Source of the DNA: Anaerovirgula multivorans
GTDB lineage: Bacteria > Bacillota > Clostridia > Peptostreptococcales > Natronincolaceae
NCBI RefSeq assembly: GCF_900188145.1
Contig: NZ_FZOJ01000006.1
Span: forward strand, 62,001-126,000
Direction of reading: 5' to 3'
DNA length: 64,000 bases
Below the pieces are notes generated by a model. It was given only the letters and a program-made list of their open reading frames with translations, was not told where the DNA came from and searched no databases. Position numbers and translations under genes: made by a program. Below, in pieces: positions 26,635-34,536 of this stretch (positions are counted from its first letter, which is position 1; each line of letters starts with the position of its first letter).

Positions 26635-27105
26635 CTAACATAAATAGGTTATAGAAATAACAGGTCTGCTGCTTGAGCTTATTTTAAATGGGTCACCTGA
26701 GTCATATAGAGTGCTTTCACCTGGCATTAAGGGTATAGGGCCCGCATTGTCATTAAACTCTACCTGTGCAGATCCTCCGTACCTTACGTCTATTACAACA
26801 CGCTTGGTGCCGTTCATTGGCGTAAAAGTCTTTTGCTCATTTAACCTAGGCTGATACGTGAACTGGCATATCTCTATCATTTCATACTGAATTTCACCTT
26901 CGTTTGATTCCGCAGCACTATTACATATTTCACCAACACTATCACTTTCGCGAACACCCTTATCATATTCACCAACTTGTGTATCAGTTTCTTTATTTAT
27001 ACAATCACTTAACATTTCTTCTAGTTTAGTGTTCGGCATCCTTTTAAGCTTAGACATCTCATAACCGTACTGTGTTAGCTTACTTATAAGCTCTTGCTTA
27101 ATCAA
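26635..27105 (-). CDS. post-capsid protein with HeH/SAP-like N-terminus
   Basis: 156 residues. The first about 38 residues (K-Q-E-L-I-S-K-L-T-Q-Y-G-Y... N-T-K-L-E-E-M-L) resemble the helix-extended-helix motif often found after capsid genes. The C-terminal half is beta-rich and ends R-P-V-I-S-I-T-Y. It follows the capsid gene's terminator, so read-through or a separate promoter is needed. Function unknown. Confidence 0.65.
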   Translation of the reverse strand: MIKQELISKLTQYGYEMSKLKRMPNTKLEEMLSDCINKETDTQVGEYDKGVRESDSVGEICNSAAESNEGEIQYEMIEICQFTYQPRLNEQKTFTPMNGTKRVVIDVRYGGSAQVEFNDNAGPIPLMPGESTLYDSGDPFKISSSSRPVISITYLC

Positions 27106-27122
27106 AACTATCTACCCCCTTG

Positions 27123-27150
27123 TAAAAAGACCACTACTTGTGTAGTGGCT
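27123..27150 (-). terminator. terminator after major capsid gene
   Basis: CCACTAC (27131-27137) pairs with GTAGTGG (27142-27148) around TTGT, and on the minus strand TCTTTTTAC follows. Partial termination here would raise capsid over connector expression. Confidence 0.8.
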
Positions 27151-27159
27151 CTCTAGTTA

Positions 27160-28143
27160 TTATGAAAAAGTACCTAGCGGAACTACCGCATCTGAAAACA
27201 AGAAGCCTGCCACATTTGAAATCATTCTCTGGTCAAACCATCTTTCAGCCTCAACAACAGTAGCCCTTCTACTAGTCTCATACCACTTTCTAACCTGTAC
27301 TGGCCCCGCCCCATCTTTATTCCACATAAAGCTGTATGCCAAGGCAGCAGTTTTCTTACCTGGTCTACTAGGAATATAAGCAAGTACTACTGAATTACCC
27401 CAGATGTAATCTAAAGGCTCTAACTGTCCTGCCTCAACTTGACCAGGGTTATTAACACTGGACACAAGAGCTGAACCGACCAAAATCTGGTCTACCCCAA
27501 AAGCTGTAGACATTAAGTCAGTGGTAACAATACCTTTCTGCACATACTTTATGATGTCTACTAATTTAGGATGTAGCTTTAAAACATTCATAACAGGCTC
27601 TGACATGATAATAGTATTTGCTCTTAGCCCAGACTTCTTATGAATAGCTTCTCTAGCTTTTTGAACGTCTAAAATAGGGTCAGAATTTGTGTAGTCAGAC
27701 CACTTAGCTGGAGCACCCGCTGCACCCAAAGTGATTCTAAGATCAGCGTGGTATGCATTAGGATTCAGCACCTTGTTAGCCGCGTCCACTTCCTTGTTCA
27801 TGAGAATACCCTCAGTAACTAATTCTGTACCCTCAGTTTCTAGGTTAAACTCATCATCGGCATTTTGCTTTTCTTCGTCGGCGATTGCATGTCTTAAAGC
27901 ATGGCCCTCAGCAAAGTAAGACTCATCTGAGAATGTCCAGTTGATCTCGTTTGCTTCTGTACCAGGTGCTCTGTGGTCATCATTAGTTCTGAACCTTTCC
28001 ATACCATAAACATAGAATCTGTCAGATTGCTTGTTTACTACTATAGGTTTAAAAATCTTATCTCCAATATACTGCTCATTGCTGTACCCAATAGAAATGT
28101 TGGACAGAGCTTTGTCTATATGAAGTCTTTGTACTACTGGCAT
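27160..28143 (-). CDS. major capsid protein
   Basis: 327 residues. It follows the protease-scaffold and decoration genes and is followed by a terminator, typical for the most expressed head gene. The sequence has the long central alpha/beta spine pattern of HK97-fold major capsid proteins, with an early acidic E-loop region (about 55-110) and a W-Y-E-T-S-R-R segment near the end. Assignment is by order, size and pattern. Confidence 0.85.
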   Translation of the reverse strand: MPVVQRLHIDKALSNISIGYSNEQYIGDKIFKPIVVNKQSDRFYVYGMERFRTNDDHRAPGTEANEINWTFSDESYFAEGHALRHAIADEEKQNADDEFNLETEGTELVTEGILMNKEVDAANKVLNPNAYHADLRITLGAAGAPAKWSDYTNSDPILDVQKAREAIHKKSGLRANTIIMSEPVMNVLKLHPKLVDIIKYVQKGIVTTDLMSTAFGVDQILVGSALVSSVNNPGQVEAGQLEPLDYIWGNSVVLAYIPSRPGKKTAALAYSFMWNKDGAGPVQVRKWYETSRRATVVEAERWFDQRMISNVAGFLFSDAVVPLGTFS

Positions 28144-28172
28144 CTACGTCACCTCAACTCTCCAAAAATTTA

Positions 28173-28586
28173 TTATATCGTAATTACGTGGTAAGCCATT
28201 CTAACAGGAATAACGTCACCATCCTCGGCCGCCTTCTCTGCAAAACCTAAAACATTGTATGTTCCTGCATCACTCGGTATAGCCTTAGCTACCCCGCCAG
28301 CACCTAGTATTACCCTACTCATAGCAGGTATGACCCCACTAGCCTTGATAGAAGCAATGCCCTCAAGTTTTACAGCAACATTTCTGTTAGTCTGGCTGCC
28401 GCCCGCACTAAAAGCAGAATCATTAGCTCTCTCATCGTTATCTATAACACCTAAAGGTATCTCATTGTCAGCAGTAGGCTTCTTGCACTTATTCTCACCA
28501 GAATGTACTACCCCAGTATATAGCTTAACACCGTCTGTATCTTCAATCTGATAAGTCTTTTGAAGTCTTGTAAATTGACCCGCCAT
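28173..28586 (-). CDS. capsid decoration/stabilising protein (DUF2190-like)
   Basis: 137 residues, beta-rich with a small-residue composition, G-V-I-P-A-M-S-R-V-I-L near residue 90 and a closing V-I-P-V-R-M strand. This is the pattern of small head decoration proteins (DUF2190-like). Start overlaps the upstream stop as TAATG. It lies between scaffold and capsid genes, as decoration proteins often do. Confidence 0.7.
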   Translation of the reverse strand: MAGQFTRLQKTYQIEDTDGVKLYTGVVHSGENKCKKPTADNEIPLGVIDNDERANDSAFSAGGSQTNRNVAVKLEGIASIKASGVIPAMSRVILGAGGVAKAIPSDAGTYNVLGFAEKAAEDGDVIPVRMAYHVITI

Positions 28587-30019
28587 TATTCTTCATTCCT
28601 TTCTTTCAACTGCGCGTACACAATTTTAGTAGCTTCCCCTATAGAAACTTTATTCTCAGTGGCATACTTAGCTGCCTCCGCCGCCACATGATCCCTAAAC
28701 TCCTGCTCATCCTCAAAGTCTTCTTTAGTAAGATTCTGACCTTTCTCACCTTTAACTCTAGTTGTACTGATCTTAGTACCCTCAAACTTGCTCTTTACTT
28801 CTTTCTCAAAGCCTTGTGCGACTTCTTTGATTTCATCGATAGAAAGAGTACCCAAGAACCTTTCATACATAGCCTTGTTGAAAGCATTACCTTGTGCTCT
28901 AACACCTAATTCTAATGTAGAAGTTGTTAAATCACTTCGATAAGTGTCCGCAAGACCTGCTTTCTCAGTCAACTTTTCATTCTCAGTAGTTAGCTCTGCA
29001 ATTGTAGCATTCTTAGCTTCAATAGACTTCTCTAAGTCAATCTTGCTATCTGTGAGTTCAGTTACAGATGTTTCATGCTCTGAGATTTTAGCCTCGTACT
29101 CGCCCACCTTAGTATTTAGATCACTAAGCTGAACATCAACGTCTGACTTATACTTTTTCAACGAAGCAACAAACTCTTCGGGCTTATCAGACTGCAAACC
29201 AAATACAGATTTAATTTGTTCTAGAAATTGCTTAAAATCCAACTCTTCACTCCCTTTCATATTCCTTTCTGGTGTATCGGTAAAAAATACCGGGCCATCT
29301 TTTGAGTAGTACATTGATATAATACTCTCCAGAGGAACATTCTTTATATTATCTACTACATATAGGTTAGTCCCCTTATCAAATTCCTTAACACTTTCAG
29401 TAGAAAAATTACGAACAATACTTGCTCTGTCACACGCCCCCGCGTACACCAGAGAGTTTTCAAGTAATTCACCCTCACCATCCTCACCTACAATTACAAG
29501 ACATGTAACAGCTTCGTCACCTTGATCAGTCTCAACGACATACTTTCTACCAGGTATATGCTCACATTTCCACCACTGTCTTATGTCGTTACCACAGATA
29601 CTGCACTCAAAAGTCTTGGCGTTAAAACCTATAGACGTATCAAAAATTGTACCTGCATCTATGCCTTTTGAGACATCATCTGTAGTCATGCCACTTTCGG
29701 TGTTCCTGCCTAAATCCATGTAAAAGCTACCATAGACAGACTTAATAAGGTCGCCACCCTCAGTTTCTTCCTCCACCAGTCTTGCATCAAAAGACCTACC
29801 TATAGGTAACTTACAATTATCGTGTGACATCAGGAGCCCTACGCCCCTGTTGGCATCTTTAGTAAACTTGCGTAACAAATTCTCATGAACAGTTGAGTAA
29901 TAAGACGTAACGCCTGTATCAATCATCAAATCATCAAAGACATAAGTGTTTTCCTCAGTAAGAGGCACCATTGAAAATTTATTAATCTTCTCCAGTTGTT
30001 GTGCTGTTGGTTTTGGCAT
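28586..30019 (-). CDS. prohead protease fused to scaffold
   Basis: 477 residues. The N-terminal about 210 residues resemble the HK97-type prohead serine protease: M-S-H-D (probable catalytic His near 65) and D-T-S-I-G-F (probable catalytic Ser near 128). A Cys cluster C-S-I-C...C-E-H is inserted at about 136-150. From about 255 on it is coiled coil and acidic, as in scaffolding proteins. The single-chain fusion would template the shell and then degrade itself and the scaffold. Confidence 0.75.
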   Translation of the reverse strand: MPKPTAQQLEKINKFSMVPLTEENTYVFDDLMIDTGVTSYYSTVHENLLRKFTKDANRGVGLLMSHDNCKLPIGRSFDARLVEEETEGGDLIKSVYGSFYMDLGRNTESGMTTDDVSKGIDAGTIFDTSIGFNAKTFECSICGNDIRQWWKCEHIPGRKYVVETDQGDEAVTCLVIVGEDGEGELLENSLVYAGACDRASIVRNFSTESVKEFDKGTNLYVVDNIKNVPLESIISMYYSKDGPVFFTDTPERNMKGSEELDFKQFLEQIKSVFGLQSDKPEEFVASLKKYKSDVDVQLSDLNTKVGEYEAKISEHETSVTELTDSKIDLEKSIEAKNATIAELTTENEKLTEKAGLADTYRSDLTTSTLELGVRAQGNAFNKAMYERFLGTLSIDEIKEVAQGFEKEVKSKFEGTKISTTRVKGEKGQNLTKEDFEDEQEFRDHVAAEAAKYATENKVSIGEATKIVYAQLKERNEE

Positions 30020-30034
30020 TTATTCATCTCCTCT

Positions 30035-31504
30035 CTATTCTTCGGTATTTCCGCCCGCCTGTGGGTTAGTGTCTGTAGTACCCGCAGGTGTTTCACCATC
30101 ACCATTAGTGGGGGTTGTATTGTCTATAGGCCCATCAGCTACTGGGGCGTGGCCTACTGCCAGCTTAGCTGCTTCCTTTTGGTCTATCCAACCTTGATCA
30201 CGCATAAATTGTATATTTATAAGTTTAGTCTGCCTAAACTGTTCCTGTTCGAGGTCACTACGAATTTCTGACGGCTTAAATTTAAACTCAACAACACCTT
30301 GAAGTCCCTTAATATTCAAGAAAAGTGTCAAAGCCCTGCTTATAACTCGCTCTACTACATTTTGGATACCTTCTATACCCTTCAAGTAAAGCTTAATCTC
30401 AAGCTTTGCAAATGACTCAGTGTTACCTGTAGACCTTCTTCCTAGTATAGTAGATAGTGTCTTTAAACCTGCTGTCACTAGACCATCTAAAGCACTCATT
30501 AGCTTATCTGGATCTATCATCGCCCCGCCACCTTTACCACCACCAGCAGTATCTACTGTCACTGAATTAAAGTGTACAAAGGCATCATCCGGGTCTAAGT
30601 TATTATACATGTTAATAATCTCATTTAACTTATCACTTAACCACTTTTGCTTCTTTGCTTCGTTACTCCTGATACCTATGGGCATACGGTTTAAAAGAAC
30701 TTCTTCGAGAATCGTAACATCAAACCTGGGGTAGCCTTGATTGTGAACAACTGCTTTTATATCGTTTAACACTTGAAGTTGAAATAACACTATGTTTAGT
30801 GCACCTAGTATTGGTGATCTACCATACGGGTCATCAACCATAGCGTCTAATTCCTCGTAGAAAAATGTAGGACTGTCTAAAGATATGCTCTCATCATCTT
30901 GATACGGCACGTATCTGTCATTCTCAAACAAAAAGTCTACAGTAACAGGGTCTACAGGAGCTAAGAAAGCCACATCATCTAAACCGTCTGTTAAAACTAG
31001 TTCCATAGATGCCGCCCCACGTACAACTGTTGTAAGTATTAGTTGATTTAACACTTTACGTATATCTCTAGAGCTCTGAAACTGTTCAACATTCGGTTGT
31101 GCCAGTCTCTTAATAAGTAGATCAACTTCTTCCTTACCCTGCTCAAATTCGTCATCATTTTCTACATTAGTGACACTAATAACGTACTCTGAGTTAGCCA
31201 GTCTGACAAAGTTCCAGACAGCAAATGACACATCTGGATGAGCATCTATAAGTGCATCAGTCAAATCTTCTACTGAGGATTTACCTAACTGCTTGTCATC
31301 TAGTTCTAGATCCTGCTGTGTTTTCCTAGGTAAAGCACCAAAACTACCGCCGCCCCCAATCGTAAAGCGGGGGATAGTAGTCCTAGAACCACCAAAATCT
31401 GGGACAGAATCATACTCAGGAGTATTTGAAGTGGATATTTCACCACTTGCATAGCTAGTTTTTATATTCTTAATAACACTGCCTAATTTGGTCAAAAATT
31501 TCAC
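30035..31504 (-). CDS. portal protein
   Basis: 489 residues, first gene of the head operon and just upstream of the protease. The N-terminal tail is followed by the portal pattern: acidic helix near 85-130, a P-V-D-P-x-x-V-x-F strand, P-Y-G-R-S-P-I near 225 and a long helical crown region to the C-terminus. The last 40 residues are Pro/Thr/Gly-rich. It forms the dodecameric DNA channel at one capsid vertex. Confidence 0.85.
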   Translation of the reverse strand: MKFLTKLGSVIKNIKTSYASGEISTSNTPEYDSVPDFGGSRTTIPRFTIGGGGSFGALPRKTQQDLELDDKQLGKSSVEDLTDALIDAHPDVSFAVWNFVRLANSEYVISVTNVENDDEFEQGKEEVDLLIKRLAQPNVEQFQSSRDIRKVLNQLILTTVVRGAASMELVLTDGLDDVAFLAPVDPVTVDFLFENDRYVPYQDDESISLDSPTFFYEELDAMVDDPYGRSPILGALNIVLFQLQVLNDIKAVVHNQGYPRFDVTILEEVLLNRMPIGIRSNEAKKQKWLSDKLNEIINMYNNLDPDDAFVHFNSVTVDTAGGGKGGGAMIDPDKLMSALDGLVTAGLKTLSTILGRRSTGNTESFAKLEIKLYLKGIEGIQNVVERVISRALTLFLNIKGLQGVVEFKFKPSEIRSDLEQEQFRQTKLINIQFMRDQGWIDQKEAAKLAVGHAPVADGPIDNTTPTNGDGETPAGTTDTNPQAGGNTEE

Positions 31505-31523
31505 TGATTCACCCCCCTACGCA

Positions 31524-31554
31524 CTTAGTATAGGTACAAACTGTAAAAACGTAA
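31524..31554 (-). promoter_or_regulatory. second-class late promoter-like element before portal
   Basis: On the minus strand TTACGTTTTTAC (from 31554) is followed by CTATACTAAG (31533-31524), 15 bases between TTACGT and CTATAC. The same layout occurs before the GIY-YIG/replication operon (34497-34471) and the terminase genes (36868-36841), which suggests one late-type promoter class. Confidence 0.55.
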
Positions 31555-31580
31555 CGCAAAATAAAAACTTTTTTAGCTAC

Positions 31581-31610
31581 TTAACTTGTCTAAGTTTGTA
31601 AGGTATATAA
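31581..31610 (+). promoter_or_regulatory. phage promoter-like element (TTAACT-N15-GGTATATAA)
   Basis: TTAACT (31581-31586), 15 bases, GGTATATAA (31602-31610), about 60 bases before the helicase-loader gene. It is divergent from the portal promoter. Confidence 0.75.
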
Positions 31611-31670
31611 CTATAAGAAAATGAAACAGTTTGCAGAAAGCAAAATTAACCTAGAAAGGGGATTGTATGA

Positions 31671-32387
31671 GTGAGATACTCTAAATGTAATGATTGTGTA
31701 TTTAGTCACAGATGTGATATGAAAGGCAAAGAAGGTATAATACAAGAAGAAAGGGGTAGACTTTTTCAGTGTGCTATTTGTCATAAGTATAACGCAGTAA
31801 ATGAATGTTATAATGGAATGAATATCCCCCCGATATATAAAGAAGCTAGTATAGCTAATATATACAAAGAAAGATTGAAGGATTTATTTAATGAACTCTT
31901 TACCCCACCCACCAAAATATTTGATGAAAGGTTAAATATTATATTACATGGTACCATGATGGGAGCAGGTAAAACATATGCTGGCTGTGCAATGTTAAAT
32001 GAGTTCCTGTACTTTATAATAGAGCATATTAACTTATTAGCATTAAAAAAAGATAAAGAGATAAGTGAACTAGACCCTATATACTTTATAAGATTCAGGG
32101 ACCTATCAGAGCAGGCAAGAAACTTTAGATTCGACTATGAGACAAAAGAAATGCTTAGAAAAGCTAAGGAATCTTGGTTAGTCTTGCTAGACGATGTTGA
32201 GGTAACTCCTGACGATATACACTCAATAAACCTATTATCAGACATTATAGAGTCTAGATACAACATAGGTAAGCCCACTATAATAACTACAAGTATGGAC
32301 GATATAATCGACATCGAAGCAATGTTTACAGCTAAAGCATGGTCTAGATTAAATAATAATATTAAGATAATGAGACTCACAAAATAG
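31671..32387 (+). CDS. DnaC/IstB-like helicase loader ATPase
   Basis: 238 residues from GTG 31671. An N-terminal zinc-type region (C-N-D-C...C, then C-A-I-C...C) precedes the AAA+ core: Walker A G-x-x-x-G-A-G-K-T near residue 100 and Walker B L-V-L-L-D-D-V near 170. DnaC-type proteins load the replicative helicase at the origin. An ATG 4 bases upstream opens a 5-codon frame that ends inside the gene, so initiation may be modulated. The gene is convergent with the replisome organiser. Confidence 0.85.
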   Translation: MRYSKCNDCVFSHRCDMKGKEGIIQEERGRLFQCAICHKYNAVNECYNGMNIPPIYKEASIANIYKERLKDLFNELFTPPTKIFDERLNIILHGTMMGAGKTYAGCAMLNEFLYFIIEHINLLALKKDKEISELDPIYFIRFRDLSEQARNFRFDYETKEMLRKAKESWLVLLDDVEVTPDDIHSINLLSDIIESRYNIGKPTIITTSMDDIIDIEAMFTAKAWSRLNNNIKIMRLTK

Positions 32388-32397
32388 CTACTACTTG

Positions 32398-32422
32398 AAG
32401 GCCCCTCACCTAGAGGGGCTTA
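32398..32422. terminator. terminator between convergent genes
   Basis: GCCCCT (32401-32406) pairs with AGGGGC (32414-32419), followed by TTATTTA. It lies between the stop codons of the convergent loader and replisome-organiser genes. Confidence 0.75.
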
Positions 32423-32426
32423 TTTA

Positions 32427-33812
32427 CTAGAATTCATAGTAATCTACTTTAACTTCCCTATTATTAGGGACACTGGAGTGGTCTGTATCCTTCTGAAACA
32501 GCTTATGCGTATTCTTAGCTTTCCACTGTTCACCTAAATACATATTATAAACGCCCTTTATTATAAAATTATTTAGCTTATATGGGTACTTTCCCCCCGC
32601 CTTTTCTACATTTTTAAAAGAGTCAAGTAGGTCATTTAGAGAATATTTCTCTCTTGCCTCCACATAACTATCTAAAAACTCACTAGTCATGTCACTATTA
32701 GTCATTTTAGTAAAAGGATATGCTTTATTAATACCTTTTAGCTCTTCCCTTAACAGCTCTTCACCTATACCTAACTTATCAGCATATATCTTCAAGGACT
32801 TCTCACTACTAGACTTCTTTTTGGTGGCGGGCTTAGGATAGCCTCTATTAATAATATTTTCAATAATATCTACACTAACGAAACTAGTAGGACACATTAA
32901 CTTATTAGTACCCTCTTCAAGTTGTTTAAGGTACATATCTAAAGCCTTCATTATATCGTTATGAGTATAAGCCTTTACACAATCAATATAACCTAAATAG
33001 AAGTTCCTTAACTTACTGCCTTCCTTGAGAGACATTCTATTAGGGATAATATCTAATAGCTCAAGACTATTCTCTATAACATCTAGAGTAGTATGCTTCA
33101 TCAAGTAGCTAAATAGAGCATCATCACCTACAAACATTGGAGGTCTTTTCAATTGAATTTCATTATCATCTGCCCCCTCCTTAGATTTCTGGGGTAAAAT
33201 AATACTATTTTCTAAATGCGAAGCATTATCAGTTGTGCTAACACTATAGGCTATAGGAGAATTATTTTCTGCTACCTTTAGCTCATCGTTTAACTTATTT
33301 CCATAATTATCCATATGACCTGTATGTTTTGTATGTTTAGAAGAAGTCTCTGAAGAAGTCTCTGTATTACTAGAGCTAGTCAATTTGACAAATTGGCTTT
33401 GGCAATCTGACAAATTGGCTTTGTCATTTTGACTAAGGGGAATTGTTAATCCGAGAACATTTTCAGTATTTTTAAAGATATCATCTAGCACTTTATAATC
33501 AATTCTATACCACTTCGTTCTGTCAGAGGCAACAAGGTTATATTTGTCACTTGTTATTAGCAGTTTCTTAGTCTCCAGTTTTTTTATAGCTCTGACAATG
33601 GTGCTGTTACTCCAGAATGGGAAGTTCTTTTCCCATTCTACGTAGCTATTATACGTCCAATAGTAACCATCTCTTAAATTGCTGTTTTTTGCTTTATTTT
33701 TTAGTACCCAGTAGTTAATTTGTTGTAATATTATAGCCTCGTTTAGACCTATCTCAGCCGCTAGTTCTGGTATTACTACCAATGGTTGGGAGTCTAATAA
33801 TATTTTACTCAA
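32427..33812 (-). CDS. replisome organiser/replication initiator
   Basis: 461 residues. The N-terminal about 115 residues match the winged-helix N-terminus of Gram-positive phage replication proteins (L-N-E-A-I-I-L-Q-Q-I-N-Y-W, then W-S-N-S-T-I-V-R-A-I-K-K-L-E). A low-complexity Ser/Thr linker (about 130-160) is encoded by tandem repeats. The C-terminal half is helical and DnaD-like in character. It would bind the origin and recruit the DnaC-like loader encoded opposite. It overlaps the upstream gene by 8 bases. Confidence 0.8.
   Translation of the reverse strand: MSKILLDSQPLVVIPELAAEIGLNEAIILQQINYWVLKNKAKNSNLRDGYYWTYNSYVEWEKNFPFWSNSTIVRAIKKLETKKLLITSDKYNLVASDRTKWYRIDYKVLDDIFKNTENVLGLTIPLSQNDKANLSDCQSQFVKLTSSSNTETSSETSSKHTKHTGHMDNYGNKLNDELKVAENNSPIAYSVSTTDNASHLENSIILPQKSKEGADDNEIQLKRPPMFVGDDALFSYLMKHTTLDVIENSLELLDIIPNRMSLKEGSKLRNFYLGYIDCVKAYTHNDIMKALDMYLKQLEEGTNKLMCPTSFVSVDIIENIINRGYPKPATKKKSSSEKSLKIYADKLGIGEELLREELKGINKAYPFTKMTNSDMTSEFLDSYVEAREKYSLNDLLDSFKNVEKAGGKYPYKLNNFIIKGVYNMYLGEQWKAKNTHKLFQKDTDHSSVPNNREVKVDYYEF
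33321..33436. repeat. repeat cluster inside initiator gene, candidate replication origin
   Basis: Three tandem short repeats sit together: TGTATGTTT twice (from 33321), AAGAAGTCTCTG twice (33341-33364), and TGACAAATTGGCTTTG twice (33386-33401 and 33408-33423, period 22 bp) followed by a third partial TGAC. Iteron clusters within the initiator gene are the common origin layout of Gram-positive siphoviruses. Origin function is an inference. Confidence 0.5.
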
Positions 33813-34359
33813 TATAGTCCCCTCCCACGTACTGCCTATTTTTACGCTCTGTGTTGACTTTATACCCGCCCTCTGCTGGCTTTATGATCTTACCTGTTGA
33901 AAGTGCATTATCCATTGCTTCAACTACGTTGCAAAACAGGTAGCTTCCATCATACAGTCTGGGTAATCCGCACTCCCTCTCTAGCAAGTTCATCACATTA
34001 CCATCTGCTCTGTACTTATCCCTGAGTTTTGATCTAGCTATAGTTGCGTTACATCTATTTATATAATTATTGTAAACAGGCTTGAATCTGTTCACTTGGT
34101 ATGCCCATAGTGCATCCAGTGACTCTGGTTCTACTAATGTTATATAGTAGCTGTCAGCTTCTATGTCTTTAGCTTTAGCTAGTACTGAAGCTAAGCCAGT
34201 AACTGACCTCCCTATATATATAATTTGGTTGTCCTTAATAAGGAAGTACACCATGTTAAGATTTCCCAACGTATCAATACTGCTACTCTTTTCCAGTATA
34301 ACCTCTAAGGATTCTTTCATCGCAGTACCTGCAATTTCTTTCATCTTGTTTTTTTCCAT
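33805..34359 (-). CDS. GIY-YIG-like domain protein
   Basis: 184 residues. Residues about 37-100 resemble a GIY-YIG nuclease core: M-V-Y-F-L-I-K-D-N-Q-I-I-Y-I-G-R-S. In a standard domain an Arg on the next helix and a later Glu complete the site; here the equivalents are not clear, so it may be inactive. It is coupled to the initiator gene by overlap, hinting at a DNA-metabolism role. Start ATG 34359 has GGGGGTG upstream. Confidence 0.65.
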   Translation of the reverse strand: MEKNKMKEIAGTAMKESLEVILEKSSSIDTLGNLNMVYFLIKDNQIIYIGRSVTGLASVLAKAKDIEADSYYITLVEPESLDALWAYQVNRFKPVYNNYINRCNATIARSKLRDKYRADGNVMNLLERECGLPRLYDGSYLFCNVVEAMDNALSTGKIIKPAEGGYKVNTERKNRQYVGGDYIE

Positions 34360-34470
34360 AAAAATACACCCCCGATAAATTTTTAGTTCTCCGTATTTTA
34401 AAAATGGTGGGGCGGGTGGTTACGGAGGATCACCACTTTTTTCGATAGCTAGTCTAGCCCCACATAAATA

Positions 34471-34497
34471 GTATAGGTCAGTCTTGTAAAAATCTAA
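34471..34497 (-). promoter_or_regulatory. second-class promoter-like element
   Basis: On the minus strand TTAGATTTTTACA (from 34497), then CTATACTATT (34476 on), with 15 bases between TTAGAT and CTATAC, as before the portal gene. It lies downstream of another promoter-like element (34505-34534), so this operon appears to have two. Confidence 0.5.
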
Positions 34498-34504
34498 CCT
34501 ATTT

Positions 34505-34534
34505 TTATATACCCGAAAAACTTTATTTTGTTAA
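34505..34534 (-). promoter_or_regulatory. phage promoter-like element (TTAACA-N15-GGTATATAA)
   Basis: On the minus strand TTAACA (34534-34529), 15 bases, GGTATATAA (34513-34505). It stands between the terminase large subunit stop and the GIY-YIG/replication operon and would serve that operon. Confidence 0.7.
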
Positions 34535-34536
34535 GC

